Shown: piece after piece, positions 44,502 to 55,779 of the stretch
Layout: each line of letters starts with the position of its first letter
Numbering within the stretch: position 1 is the first letter of the stretch
Source of the DNA: Stramonita haemastoma
Lineage: Eukaryota; Mollusca; Gastropoda; Neogastropoda; Muricidae
Reading direction: 5' to 3'
DNA length: 64,000 nt
Assembly: GCA_030674155.1 (NCBI GenBank)
Contig: CM060328.1
Span: 43,593,567-43,657,566 of the forward strand
Made by a program: the position numbers and the translations under genes
The notes under the pieces: generated by a model
Told to the model about the DNA's origin: nothing
What the model saw: the letters and a program-made list of their open reading frames with translations, nothing else
Database searches by the model: none

Positions 44502-44970
44502 GTAAGTCCTTAATGGTAGAAACACCAAACACACACACACAATGTGCAATTACGGTTAGGAAAAAATTCCAGCTATGCAACTACTCATCAACAATCTCCA
44601 CACCACAACCCTTCCCCACCCTCCAAAAAAAATGTAAAAATAAAGAACTCCCACATCCCCCAATAAACCCCCAAAAAACAAAACAAAAAACCCACAAAAA
44701 AGCACAAGAACACCACACACACACACACACACACAAACATACACACACTCAAATCCTACAAAAACAAAAATGCCAACCCCTATCTTTTGTGTATCATGTG
44801 GTGGTGGTTGTCATTCTCTCTTAGCAACTCGAAATTTCAGTTGGCTTGAATCAGGGAACGAAGGCTAGAGTTTCTCCAGCTGTGGAAATATTTGGTCTGT
44901 CTAGAAGACCAAAACTCTCAGGTTTCATAGCCTTTAAAGCCAGGAGCTGGATTGTTGGTGGAAAGGTTAA

Positions 44971-45284
44971 CCCTCTTAGTCCTGTACTGGGATTTGCAGG
45001 GATTGAATAATTGCCCCCCTTTAGTCTGAACTGGGATTTGCTGGGATTTACACACTGTAGATTTCCATCAGCTGTGACCATCACTAATTGCTTACCACAT
45101 GCTAAAAGCTCTATCAGGCTAGAGGTAGGAACCTTGCTGAAAGTCTGGAAGTAATTATAGCTGCTGGTATGTACTTAGAAGGAGGAAAAGGCGAGGGAGC
45201 ATGCGTGCCTGACTTGATTTCGTGATGGAATATGAAATCTAGCAGCAATTTGTGTTCAGAGCAGAGACACCGAATGCAAGAGGG
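44971..45284. mobile_element. piggyBac-like MITE in MRPL24 intron 2
   Basis: The ends CCCTCTTAGTCC and GCAAGAGGG are inverted over seven bases and are flanked on both sides by TTAA (44967-44970 and 45285-45288), the target duplication used by piggyBac elements. The 314-bp interior has no ORF. An internal phrase (CTGGGATTTGC.GGGATT) occurs twice near the left end. Confidence 0.75.
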
Positions 45285-45433
45285 TTAAACTGTACATTTA
45301 TTAACTTGTGTAAGGAAAAACTCGGGCTCTGTGTGTGTGTTTGTGTACAGTCCTGCATCTTGAATGTGTGTGCAATCATACCTATGTAGGCTACATAGAA
45401 AGACACATGCAATATACCTGTTGTAATGTTCAG

Positions 45434-45540
45434 AAATACAAGTGGGTGAACCGAAGTGCCACCAGCACAGGATCCATGGTGAAGACGGAGAAACCTCTGC
45501 TGGTGACCACGGAGGTGGCCTTGGTGGATCCTTCCGATGG
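45434..45540 (+). CDS. MRPL24: MRPL24, coding exon 3 of 5
   Basis: Residues 117 to part of 152: begins KYKWVNRSATSTGSM, contains EKPLLVTTEVALVDPSDG, matching the family segment that follows the KOW motif. Acceptor GTTCAG ends at 45433, donor GTAGGT starts at 45541, leaving two bases of the next codon. Confidence 0.94.
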
Positions 45541-45599
45541 GTAGGTGCTCCACGTCTGGTTGTCAGCATGAGGAAAATATGTGTGTTTATTATGTACAA

Positions 45600-45884
45600 T
45601 GCCGCCACTGTAGTCTAGTGGTTAGGGCGTTGGACTTGTAATCTAAAGGTTGCGGGTTCGATCCCAGCTTTCGGCTATGGGTTGTGCCCTTGGAAAAGCA
45701 CTTTACGGCTATTTTACTCATCCCCCCCCAGGTGTAAAAGGGGTACCAACCTTGTGTTGGGGGTTAACCCTGCGATAGACTGGCGTCCTATCCAGGTGGG
45801 AGTCTATGAACTCTCAGTCGCTTAACGCTACAGAAACCGGGATAAGCACCGGCCTGATGAGCCTTAGGCTCGGGACAGACTTTA
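45600..45884 (+). mobile_element. SINE family B copy in MRPL24 intron 3
   Basis: Complete copy from tRNA-like head (TGTAGTCTAGTGGTTAGGGC, GGGTTCGATCCC) to GGGACAGACTTTA. The exact 11-base target duplication ATTATGTACAA lies at 45589 and 45885. It sits about 60 bp after exon 3. The anticodon-loop position reads CTTGTAA here. Confidence 0.95.
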
Positions 45885-46499
45885 ATTATGTACAAGGATT
45901 GTTGCAGTTCCTGAGAAACTTTTCCTGTCTCCTTGATTCAGTGGATTAACAGCATAGAGTTGAACTATTCTTGTGCCTTAAAATTTGATAAGAAGAGTGG
46001 ATGTTTCCCAAGTACTCCGAATAACCTGTTCTGACAGAAATCACTAGAGATAGGGATATTATATCTAGCTGTGCGTGCATGAAATTGGCTTTGCACAGTC
46101 AAGAGAAAGGCAGAGAATGTATGAGTAGAAAGGGGGAGCAGGATTGAAGATCTTGTGTGTTATATATTTTAACATATATTTACCAGGGACAGGGATGAGT
46201 TCAGACCAGTTTATTTCTGTATTAATTCTAGTGTTTGATTGTTTTTCTGTTGGTCAGAAAGTTTGTATTATACTGATGTTCAGTTGAAGCTTTGGTTTGA
46301 AATATGTATATTTTCATAGTCATTCTTTTTGGGTTGAGAAAACCTCAAAAGATAAAATTAGTGCTCAACAAGTGTAAAGCTTTTCTTTATCTTTTAGTCA
46401 TGCATGTTAATCATTAATTAAAGAAATCTTTTGTACTTGGTTTTTCTTTAACAAGGATACCCCCCCCCCCCCCCCCCCCTTTCTTTTTTCTAATTTCAG

Positions 46500-46639
46500 T
46501 AAAGGCACTCCAGTGCAGTGGCGATACACAGAGGAAGGGGAGAGAGTGCGAGTGTCTCTACGCACAGGACGAATCGTTCCCATGTCCAACATTGCTCTGG
46601 ATGAGACAGAGGACATGGTATCCAGAAGTGGATATGCCG
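46500..46639 (+). CDS. MRPL24: MRPL24, coding exon 4 of 5
   Basis: Parts of residues 152 and 199 and all between: [27 protein letters not shown], then an acidic stretch. It matches the conserved EWRFTEAGERVRVS..SGRIIP region of the animal protein. The acceptor (TAATTTCAG) follows a 20-base poly-C tract; the donor is G|GTATGT at 46640. Confidence 0.95.
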
Positions 46640-46705
46640 GTATGTGCTGATAAGTTTTGTTTGGTGGCTTTGATCTCCATGTATCTGATATTCTATTTGA
46701 TAGTA

Positions 46706-46990
46706 AAAAAGGTAAAAAGGTAAAGGTGTCCCATAACCTAGGTGGTCATAGGGGAGCGAGACCTCAGCTTCTCCAGGGGCCAGCATGTTGAGGGCGGCGC
46801 CCATCTCCTCTCCCTCACTGCTTTACCTTCCCTGACCCTAAACAGGGCAGGTACCCATTTACAGCTGGGTGAACTGTATTGAAGCCAAGGTGTGCAAACA
46901 GTCATCCATCCAATTGGTAACCACGCTTGACGCTGCTTAACTTGACTTGGGGGAAAGCAAGCGCTCTGACCACTGAGCTATCCTGCCCCC
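46706..46990 (-). mobile_element. SINE family C copy in MRPL24 intron 4
   Basis: On the minus strand it starts with a tRNA-like head (GGGGGCAGGATAGCTCAGTG followed by GTCAGAGCGCTTGC), and ends GGTTATGGGACACCTTTACC and a TTTTTACC run. An exact 12-base target duplication TATTTGATAGTA occurs at 46694 and 46998. Head and body differ from families A and B. Confidence 0.88.
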
Positions 46991-47698
46991 TGAATAGTAT
47001 TTGATAGTAGGTGGGGGTTTTTTGTTGTTTTTTTTGCAAACACTGGACTATAAATTGAGCTGCATTTCCCAGTTCTATCAGCCACTCTATATTCATTTGG
47101 GCTTAGTTTGTTTGCTAGCTTTGTTTAAAAATGATCCCTTTCAGTTTTTTTTTAAATGGGGAATTCTTGTGTAAGAGTACAGAGAGGACATGATGTCTTT
47201 TGATTTCGGTTGAAGTAACCCGTTTGTGGAGATGGGGTAAAGGAAGAATGATGAGGAGAGGGAAAGGACAATTTATGCAAAATGCCAGTACCCCTCTGTT
47301 CCTTCCCATGCCAGGTAATGTAGTAATTTGATATGCATGAGCATTGAGTTAAAGGTTTTCATATGGAGAATAACAAAGCTTCCTGCTATGAACCAAAATG
47401 ATCACATTTACATCATAGTTTGGTAAAGAGTATGTAAGTATTACAGAACCTTCCAAAACTCCAGACTTAATTTATAACCAAACATACTTGCAAGATTAGC
47501 CTTGTTTTGTTGCAGAGTAATATCTTACAATGTTCTTTAATTAAATTGAAAAAACAACATTCTTTTCTTCTCTTTTTTTTTTTAAACATACTTTGCCAGA
47601 CAGTTCTGTGTTTTTCAAAGCTCTTTAGATTTAATAGGAACGAAACCATTTATTAAGTTAACAAAAGTATACTGAATGCTCCATTTTTTTGTTATCAG

Positions 47699-47835
47699 AA
47701 CAAGAGTGGGACACGAAGGAAGCGGAGGTGCATAAAGTGACTTTCAAACCAGCTCTGTCCACCTTCCAGGAGGACATTTTGAAGAAGTTGAGCATCAAAG
47801 ATGACAGAAAGAGCACTCCTAAATACTGGTACTGA
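47699..47835 (+). CDS. MRPL24: MRPL24, coding exon 5 of 5 with stop
   Basis: Ends the protein: QEWDTKEAEVHKVTFKPAL, then STFQEDILKKLSI and the terminal KYWY, equivalent to the family's VYWY end. Acceptor GTTATCAG ends at 47698; stop TGA at 47833-47835. Total coding length over five exons is 732 bases including the stop. Confidence 0.95.
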
Positions 47836-47905
47836 ACCCGCGTGTGTTCAGCAGATTGTGTGAGAACTGTATGCATGTTTGTGAGCATCTGGCCAGCTGT
47901 AATTG

Positions 47906-47911
47906 ATTAAA
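47906..47911 (+). terminator. MRPL24: Candidate MRPL24 polyadenylation signal
   Basis: ATTAAA, the commonest variant signal, lies 71 bases after the stop and is followed by GT-rich DNA (AGTTTGTGTACAAG, TTTGTGTGTAC). No AATAAA is closer. Confidence 0.45.
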
Positions 47912-48064
47912 AGTTTGTGTACAAGATAGCTTTGTGTGTACATATTGTTCCAGTTTGTTATATTGAGAAACACTCCTCTGAGGAAAATGTGCTGAGAAAA
48001 TGAGTATAACTATTATTTGAGCTTGCATATTACCACCACATACACCGACATCATAAAACGTGCG

Positions 48065-48195
48065 TGAAAATCCCTTAAGTCAGAAGGTGGCTACTTATAT
48101 GGAGGCGGAAAAAAAAACCGGTTGTATGTATGCAAAAATCTAACCATTCGTGAACCTTGGAGATCTAGCCAAGGAACGAAAAAAAAAAAAATGTG
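48065..48195 (+). repeat. Repeat family E, copy 2
   Basis: AAAATCCCTTAAGTCAGAAG is followed by a purine tract, ATGCAAAAATCTAACCATTC, GTGAACCTTGGAGATCTAGC and AAGGAACG. The order matches the copy at 58.35 kb. Confidence 0.65.
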
Positions 48196-48208
48196 CATGA
48201 AAGAGTAC

Positions 48209-48210
<2 letters not shown>

Positions 48211-48266
<56 letters not shown>

Positions 48267-48286
48267 AAGAGGAGAGAGAGAGAGAG
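48211..48286. repeat. (GA)n microsatellite
   Basis: About 38 GA repeats with AA interruptions. From 48290 to 49790 I see AT-rich DNA with no supported gene; short open frames there show no family resemblance. Confidence 0.95.
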
Positions 48287-49797
48287 TACATGTATAATGT
48301 ATGTTTATATGTGTGTCTCTTTTTCGCCTTCAAAAAAAAAAGAAAGAGCACCTTGTGTACAGGTACATCTTCATACTTTCTAAATTTTATTTTTTACCTT
48401 GAATCAATCAGCACCTGGCGTCAGTGCACATTTTCATAATCTGTCTAGTGCTTGAAAGACTCAGATGAAATATCAAAAGTATATTGATATGTGCAGTATT
48501 TTCTTTTTATTGAGCACTCCTAGAGGAACTCTCATGATCCTGATGTATTGCAAAGACCTCACAGATGTATAAGGCTGTCTGTGGTGAAAAACTTGCATAT
48601 ATATGGTAATGTGCATTTTGGCATGATAGTTGCCATATATGAAAACTAAAAAAGTGTATGGAATGAATGTGTAACTCTTGACTGATTATGTATGTACTTG
48701 GAGGCTTGATGACATAAAGATGATAATTATCACTATGAGAAAAGCTGTTTATCATAAGATACACAAATTTTTCAAAATTGGAAAAAAAAAATAAAATAAA
48801 CCCTAACAAACCTCACTACATGCAAGTAGTATCTGATCTAACCTGAAACATTTTGCACAAAACAACTGATCAAACTGAAGAAGATATTTCAAGCATTAAA
48901 CAAAGCCATATTTTCTTCAGTTTAAAGACATCCTTGAGAAAAACCAAACTCACAGTGGGTAGATCATATGACAGATGAAAAACAGCAAGTGGTTAATAGC
49001 TGTGCAGAGACATTTACGAGGCCAAAACCCTCCAAACATTCACTCATTTCCAAAGAACACCAAACACAGCAACATCATGTCCATATAATTTATTATTAAC
49101 AATAACTACAATTAAGCAGTTTCTTACGAGTACAGTAAGTGACTTTTGCAAGGTCTTCAAAAGTTGACTCAGACTGCTTGAAACAGACTTTAACTTACAG
49201 TCACAGAATAAAGACTGTGCAACAACCCTCTGAGTAAACACGCTCAAATGGGGTTTAATATATACAGTGTCTTTTGTAGTAAGGTTACATTTTTTATATT
49301 TTATTTTTTTTGCTGCCTTGTTTCCAGTGATATCCCAGAGGTACATATTCCCATGCTGTTCATGTATCTTGCCACATATATCCGCGCTTGGTTCTGTCCG
49401 ATCCTCAAAGCTAGCAATTTACCTGTGCCTACTACATTTGAAAGTCCCTTCAGCAATGTTCAGTGCTGCTTGTTCAGACCCTGCATAAACAGGACAACAG
49501 TTACTGACAAACGAAAGAGGTGCCCAGTTTATTTCACTATCATGCTGTGGTAACTGTCAGTCACCATGAACCTCTGACAACAGTCCCTAATGATGAATCT
49601 GCAGGCTGGAGACTTTGACACATATCAGAGGCATGAACATGAAGAAGAGTCACCATGTGATTTAAGGCATAACGGGGCACTGAATTCCGAGAATTTTTTT
49701 TTTTTTTTTAAATTTATTGCTTGATCATCAGTGATGATGATAATACTGTTAATGCAGAGATCCAGTTAGGTTTGACAGCATTTTAATTTTTTTCATT

Positions 49798-50134
49798 TTT
49801 TTATTTCTTTTATATCGAGGATAATGGGATAAGCACTCATTGGCTTTTTTTCATCCAGTCCCCATGTGTATGCAGTTGTGTAAATATTATCTGTTCCCAC
49901 CGGCACACAATGGCCTACTTTTACGAAAGCGGAACAGGATTTAACGTGTGCGCAAGATGTTATGCGTACGTTCACACACGGGGCCTCGGTTTACAGTCTC
50001 ATCCGAAAGACTTTGGGTGAGAGTGGAGTCGCACTGATGTTAACTCCAGGGGAAAAATCCCCTCCAACGGGAATCGAACTTGGGTCGTCAAATTGCCAGC
50101 ACAATGTTCTGACCACTAGGCTATCCTGTCCCCC
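49798..50134 (-). mobile_element. SINE family A, full-length reference copy
   Basis: Minus-strand copy with everything: tRNA-like head (GGACAGGATAGCCTAGTGGT, B box AAGTTCGATTCCCG), core (TTTCGGATGAGAC, GTGTGCGAACG-type words), and tail TTATCCTCGATATAAAAG and AAATAAA. It lies between the convergent 3' ends of MRPL24 and SUGP1. Confidence 0.9.
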
Positions 50135-51146
50135 TCCCCCCATTCAGACTATATTCAGTTTTATCACTCATCTTCTGTACATCCTTTCATTATATATCTG
50201 ACACCAAAAAGGCCCAAGGGATGCATTCTTGCAGAGTTGGTCCACTTACTTGAGCAACTCTTTTTTTTAATTCCTACCATAATGAGGATGATACATGGCA
50301 TTGCAGTCCCATTCTCATCTTTAGGCCTGTAAGTTACCTACACCACAATGTAGACACCACCAACAGCTTAAACAACCCTACAAATATATATATATACACC
50401 ATCTAAATCGCTAACACCCTTAACTTCCAAGCAAGTGTGTTAATCACTACATCAAAAGTGTAGGTCTGAAATATTTTCTTATTGACACTAACAAAGTCTG
50501 TGATTTCATTGATTGCTTGATAATTCTCTTCTTCTTCTTTTTTTTTTCACTACCGTCAGAGAAAAATACCATGACAGAAAAAAATGAAACAAACATCAAA
50601 AAGTTGGAAAATTCTGCAAGCAATTCATTTTCCTTCCTCCTCTGGTCTTCGCACATTCAAAAGTTCAATGCAACACATTTTTAAGAATCCACAACATGAT
50701 AAAGTTGAATGGGATAAAAGTACTGGGGATGCAAGTTCATGCCAAGCACCTAAAAACCACCCTGCCAGCCCCCTTTGGGTATTTGCTCCCTTTATAAGTT
50801 ACAAGAAGATAAAAATTTCATTAGAGTCCTTAAAATATGCAAAGTAATTCATGTAAACATTGAACTAGGGGAGGATGTAAAAAATCCAACTCTTGCATAC
50901 TTTAAACCAATCTTGGTATTAAAATAACATTTGATAAAATGCATGCATTTCGCTTCTACAGCGACTTAAATTCATGCACTTGGATTGTTTGCTTTGGGGG
51001 TCTGTGGGGGCGAGAGACCAACATGCCTTCTCATTGATAAAATACCACTTCATGCATTCATGCAGACAGCACACCAGACAGCTGTGCTGCCCCAAAGTAC
51101 GATACTATCGCAGACAGTCTACAGTCCTGGGTGCTATCAGTTCAGT

Positions 51147-51173
51147 TCAGTAGTATGGTCGTCTGGGATTATT
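51147..51173 (-). CDS. SUGP1: SUGP1, last coding exon (C-terminus NNPRRPYY)
   Basis: SUGP1 (SF4) is a nuclear spliceosome factor with SURP and G-patch domains that takes part in branch-site recognition. Twelve coding exons are in this window on the minus strand, giving 433 residues of the C-terminal part (human protein 645). This exon encodes only NNPRRPYY and the stop, identical to the human C-terminus. Acceptor TTTTTTCAG precedes it; phase 0. The region 50135-51146 probably includes the 3' UTR; no clear polyadenylation signal was identified. Confidence 0.93.
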   Translation of the reverse strand, partial: NNPRRPYY

Positions 51174-51583
51174 CTGAAAAAAGAGCAGAAACACAAAGAT
51201 GAATGAGAAAGTCAGCCAACTCTTGCACAGCCAAACAGAAAACAAAAATATTCCATAATTGTTAAATACAAAGCAATGCATGTTACTTCGATGGGAGAGA
51301 ATCAGCCCTGACTTTTCGTTTGCAGGACGCACTAAAACTCATATCTGTGTTCTCATAAGATTTCTTCTAAATTTCATGCATAAAAACCTCCCAGTAAATA
51401 ACCTAAACAATCCTCCCCTCCCCCCCCCCCCCCCCAAAAAAAAAATCAAATTCTGAAAGCAAGCATCCATTTCAATGAGAGACTCATAGCACTTAAAGAA
51501 ACACCAAAGTGGCCATTGCTACTCAGACACCAAGTAAGCACTAAAGAGATAGCAAAGTGTCCACTTCAATCAGACTTCAGGGA

Positions 51584-51880
51584 GGGGGGGGGGGGGGTAG
51601 TCTAGAGTTTTTGTGCTTGTTATCTGATGGCTCCGGTTCAAGTCACCACTGAGGTATCTGTTCAAGGGGACTTTTCCAATCGAGTTAACATCAGTATCAA
51701 CTCCTTTCCCCTGAAAGTCCTTTGGATGCGACTACAAACCAAGGTCCGTGTGTAAATGTATACAGAACCATCTTGTGTACACATTACAACCAGATTTGCC
51801 TTTCAGAAAAGTAAGCCATTGTGTGCTGATAGATCTATACAGATGACAAAATTTAAAACACCGGTGTTATGTATAAATAT
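51584..51880 (+). mobile_element. SINE family A copy with alternative tail (A'), diverged
   Basis: Plus-strand head (GGGGTAGTCTAGAG, then CCGGTTCAAGTCACC), core (CCTTTGGATGCGACTACAAA, CAGAACCATCTTGTGTACAC, AAGCCATTGTGTGC) and the CACCGGTGTTATG tail. More diverged than other copies. Confidence 0.7.
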
Positions 51881-51925
51881 CATGCCCGATAGTCAGAATA
51901 CAGCTACGTTAATGATGGGCTAAAA

Positions 51926-51992
51926 CAGTTGCATAAACAAAATCTCACCAATGGTGAACCTCAGAGCTCCAGCTGTGGAATGAAAAAAAAAT
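51926..51992 (+). repeat. Repeat family E, copy 3
   Basis: AATCTCACCAATGGTGAACC, TCAGAGCTCCAGCTGTGGAA and TGAAAAAAAA match the other family E copies. Confidence 0.65.
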
Positions 51993-52181
51993 CACAGACT
52001 TACAGGATTGAAACAAACAGTAACTGCCCATTTCTACTCAAACACCTAGCACTAAAACTAACCGCCAGATTTGTGAAATTTACCCACAGCCAGACAGTAT
52101 AAATAACACGATTGGACTGACTGAAACAGAGAGAGCAACCCAGACAGCAGGCAGGCAGGCAGTCAGTCAGTCAGTACTCAC

Positions 52182-52311
52182 CAGGGGGTTAGGTCTGAAC
52201 CTGTAGGCCAGCATCATTCTCTTCCTGTACGCTTCATACTCGTCATCTTCCTTGCTCAGATCCGCCGGTCGCTCAACTCCCAAACCTCGGTTGTCACGGG
52301 AAACATTTCCC
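52182..52311 (-). CDS. SUGP1: SUGP1 exon, C-terminal conserved block
   Basis: Encodes [32 protein letters not shown] and [11 protein letters not shown], nearly identical to the human segment. Acceptor TTGTTACAG, donor GTGAGTA; 130 bases with one base completing the Lys codon of the previous exon. Confidence 0.96.
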
Positions 52312-53014
52312 CTGTAACAAAGAAACATGACAGTCAAGTGACCGGCAAGGCTGGTTTTGTGAGATACTGTAAACCCATGGGCCACAGATGCCCATCTATG
52401 GGCTGCAGATGCCCAAGGATATCTTCTTTTCTTTTTCGATGTTCCCTGGGAATTGCTTCACAGTTTGGTTTTCGAGAAGATGATGTGCATACATGATGAT
52501 TTGAAGTGTTTTTTAGTCTGCTAAAGCTTTTCACTGGATGGGGGGGGGAGGACTGCAGGATGTGCTCAGCGGTCTGTAAGACAGTGCCAAAGAAGAGGTC
52601 AGAGTCTGACAGACCCAAGCAGTACAGATGGGAGAAACAGTCAGCACACAAGGTAGGGGGGTGCGTGTGATCGCTGGACCAAACCCCAAAGACCAATGCA
52701 CTTGTACCCTTGTTTGGTACCTTCATAAGGGGTCCTCTTTGAAAATGGATTTGATGACACTTGAACTGAAGTTAAGCAACATACGTAGTACACACTATAT
52801 TTCTTCAGATTTAAAAATAAAAACATCTTTTTTTACAGTACAAAGACTAAACCAAAAAGACTCCAATTTCTGAAACTACCACTAATTATTCTTCTGTATC
52901 CAGGATAAAAATAATCAGATGACAGTGAGGCAGGTAGGTCTCTGAGACAAGACCTCTCCTCTCACACACAGACACACACACACAGACACACCACACAACA
53001 CACACACACACAAT

Positions 53015-53128
53015 TTACAAGATTTACAAAAACTGCATACACACAGGACTGCATGTAAAAAAGCACATGAGTGCTTATTCAATTATCCTCGATATAAAAG
53101 ATTTTTTAAAAAAATAAATAAATAAAAT
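53015..53128 (+). mobile_element. SINE family A, 3' end only
   Basis: Starts inside the core (TTTACAAAAACTGCATACAC) and ends with TTATCCTCGATATAAAAG plus AAATA repeats. It is flanked by CA repeats. Confidence 0.75.
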
Positions 53129-53235
53129 AACACACACACACACTAACACACACATTAAAAGTCTCATATTTTTTACATGAACACATAAAATCCCCAAACA
53201 AAGGAGACAACAACAATGGACCATCTCGTTAGGGT

Positions 53236-53240
<5 letters not shown>

Positions 53241-53262
<22 letters not shown>
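53241..53262. repeat. (GA)n microsatellite next to the G-patch exon donor
   Basis: About 11-13 GA repeats, a few bases beyond the exon's 5' splice site on the minus strand. Confidence 0.9.
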
Positions 53263-53266
<4 letters not shown>

Positions 53267-53273
53267 TGCTCAC

Positions 53274-53428
53274 TTGTTAACAGGAGCGGTGATTCCCTGG
53301 CCCTCTGAGCCCAAACCATCCCCTTCCTTCCAGCCCAGCTTCAGCATCATCTGGTAGCCGATGTTCTCGCAGGTCAGCTTGAAGTCTTTGTATTCGGAGT
53401 AGTCCGGCTCACGTCCCTCCTTCAGGGC
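53274..53428 (-). CDS. SUGP1: SUGP1 exon, G-patch domain
   Basis: Encodes [18 protein letters not shown], then [18 protein letters not shown] and [16 protein letters not shown]. The glycine pattern G..M..K.GW..G.GLG..G.G defines the G-patch, the module that recruits and activates DEAH helicases. Acceptor GTGACAG, donor GTGAGC; 155 bases, starting at phase 0. Confidence 0.97.
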
Positions 53429-53606
53429 CTGTCACACAGTCACCACAACCATTGTCGTAACTTGAAGTTTCAGTAAATTTTATACTTCCATTTTTAAAAG
53501 CAAAAAAACTCATCAATCACTCTCTTGATTACAAAATTAGGATATTGAGTGACTGCAGCTCTTCACTTATTTTAAATAGCTGCACCCAATCTCATCCCTA
53601 GACCCT

Positions 53607-53608
<2 letters not shown>

Positions 53609-53668
<60 letters not shown>
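53609..53668. repeat. (TG)n microsatellite
   Basis: About 29 TG repeats in a SUGP1 intron. Confidence 0.95.
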
Positions 53669-53672
<4 letters not shown>

Positions 53673-53962
53673 CGTGTGGTTGTGTATGTGATGCTAAACC
53701 TAAGTTTATCTCCTCTGTTGCAATTTTAAACTGCACAAGTCTCCCTCTTGCCTATGTATTCATTGCTCATTAGAAAATAAATTACCTTTTTTCATTACTA
53801 CTCTCTGTTTCAAGCAAATCAGAGCTGTTCAACTTCTTGAATGCATAGTCCAAAGAAGTGCAGTCACATCTTTTCCAGCTGGGCACTTTTCCGACAACCA
53901 TTATACCGCAACGCTGCCTGATTTGCACCACAGAGCATGCTGACCCCTTTGAACGAACATTG

Positions 53963-54135
53963 ATTTGATTTGATTTATTCTTTTATATCGAGGATAATGG
54001 AATAAGCACTCTTGTGCTTTTTTACATCCAGTCCCCATGTGTATGCAGTTTTGTAAATGTCATCTGTTCTCACCAGCACACGATGGCATACTCTTACGAA
54101 AAGCGTAACTGGATTTAACGTGTGCGCAAGATAAC
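53963..54135 (-). mobile_element. SINE family A, 5'-truncated copy
   Basis: Minus-strand tail TTATCCTCGATATAAAAGAA and core up to the TCTTGCGCACACGTTAAATC segment, about 40 bp before a SUGP1 exon. Confidence 0.8.
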
Positions 54136-54175
54136 AATTTCACACATGTATCCATTTACATCCAAGATACTCTAC

Positions 54176-54273
54176 CTTGAAAGTTTCCATGAAGCGTTCA
54201 AGCTCTTCAGGGGGCAGGAAATCACCTATGAAATGCTTCCCTCGCCCAGCTTCTGTCAACTTTTCAGCATACT
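54176..54273 (-). CDS. SUGP1: SUGP1 exon upstream of the G-patch
   Basis: Encodes (E)[16 protein letters not shown], then [16 protein letters not shown], a highly conserved block. The acceptor is read as GACAG with AG as first exon bases, which joins the previous exon's G to give the Glu of TRE. Confidence 0.96.
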
Positions 54274-54800
54274 CTGTCAAACATAACAGAATTTACTTAT
54301 ACAACTGTTAACATTCTGGAAGAAGAACTAGTACACCTGATGGAAAGGGGTGGAGGTATTCAGAGTTGATTTGGAAGGGGCAAAAAAAGTAACAGGAAAT
54401 GGTCAGTGAAAGCGGAAATATAATCCACTTTCTGAAGTAATCGTAACATTCATATAATGAAACTCAACCACACAACACCCCAGAGCAACAATAGGTAACT
54501 CATATGAACAGAGCACCGAATAGTCATGACTGATAACATGTACATGACTGCAAAAGACCACTGTGACAATTTGACTGTCATGATTCATGTTTGTTGAATG
54601 GAAATAAAAAAAGGTCTAATCCTTAGCATACAATACTGCACGGGGATATAATACTTTGTTGTTCTTTGTGAGATCATGTCCTTAGGGCTGATTAATGGCC
54701 TGCCTTCTCAACAGAGATCACCAACATAAAAACAGAACAAAACCAAAGAGAAGGAAGAGGACAACACACGCTCATTCATGAATACATAATTATACCATAC

Positions 54801-54975
54801 CTCGTGTAGCAGTCATTTCAGCAGTTCTCTTTTTGTGTTCCCATGTTCCACCATCACAATCTTCATCTGAATCGTACTCGTACTTGGGTTTGACTCTGAG
54901 ACCAGTGATTTCTGCCATTGTCTGGGCTTCCTTGGCTTTCTTCTGGGCGATGATCAGCTCGTACATCATGTTCAT
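54801..54975 (-). CDS. SUGP1: SUGP1 exon, YDSDE / GTWEH block
   Basis: Encodes MNMMYELIIAQKKAKEAQ, a YEYDSDED acidic patch, and GTWEHKKRTAEMTATR. The human counterpart has YDSDEEVDSELGTWEHQL. Acceptor GTTGCAG, donor GTATGG; 175 bases. Confidence 0.95.
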
Positions 54976-55104
54976 CTGCAACACATGCAACAACATTCTG
55001 GATTAAATCAGCACAACAATGCAGAGGATAACCGCTAAAACACATTTCAGAAAAACATGAGGAATCGGTGTGTGTGTTTCGAGTGTGTGCATGTGCATGC
55101 ATGT

Positions 55105-55117
55105 ATAGTCACATGAT

Positions 55118-55179
<62 letters not shown>

Positions 55180-55225
55180 GTGTGTGTGTGTGTTGTGTGT
55201 GGTGTGTGTGTGTGTGTGCATGTGT
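55105..55225. repeat. (TG)n microsatellite
   Basis: About 50 TG repeats with TTG and GG interruptions. Confidence 0.95.
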
Positions 55226-55681
55226 AGCAGCTAAGTCAAAATTTACACATTTTAATTTGTCTTTATTCAAAAAATACACACAGCTATTTTAAAGCCCAAA
55301 ACCTTGCAGTTTTGTACATCCAAATTTCCACTTTAAAGTTACACTCCAAGAAATTTATAAGCAGTTTTCTAAAACAACATTCACCCAGAAGCATTCCTGT
55401 ACGAAAGTCACCCTTGATCCCAAATCTATACAATGAGAGGTGAGGAAACCAAAAAAAAAATTACCGAGTCCAGAAAAGAGGTGAGAGGAGGGGTATATAA
55501 CTGACTTTCCTTGTGTCTACTTCTTTTCAAATGAGTACTAGACCAGACAAGCAACTGCCACAAGCAAGAAAAGTAACATATCCACTGCTATCATTCATTT
55601 CTGATCCTCTATTAACAGCTGAGCAGAGCCCAAAAGAAAGAAAAGAAATGGCCAAGAAGTTGTTTACCATGCAGTACTGAC

Positions 55682-55779
55682 CTCTTTTTGTTCCCTGATC
55701 TGTTTCATCTGTTCTGGACTGATGGTGTCGCTGCCAACCATTTTGCGAGCAAAATCCTGGATGGTCGGGTAGCCAGACA
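55682..55779 (-). CDS. SUGP1: SUGP1 exon, linker
   Basis: Encodes SGYPTIQDFARKMVGSDT and ISPEQMKQIREQKE. The end corresponds to the human KKQLKEQQEM region; the first half is not closely conserved. Acceptor TTTTGCAAG, donor GTCAGT; 98 bases, phases fit both neighbours. Confidence 0.9.

Noticed and set aside
45335..45544. Frame extending MRPL24 exon 3 upstream
   Set aside because: The upstream part is intron read-through; the acceptor at 45433 and the phase of exon 2 fit the shorter exon.
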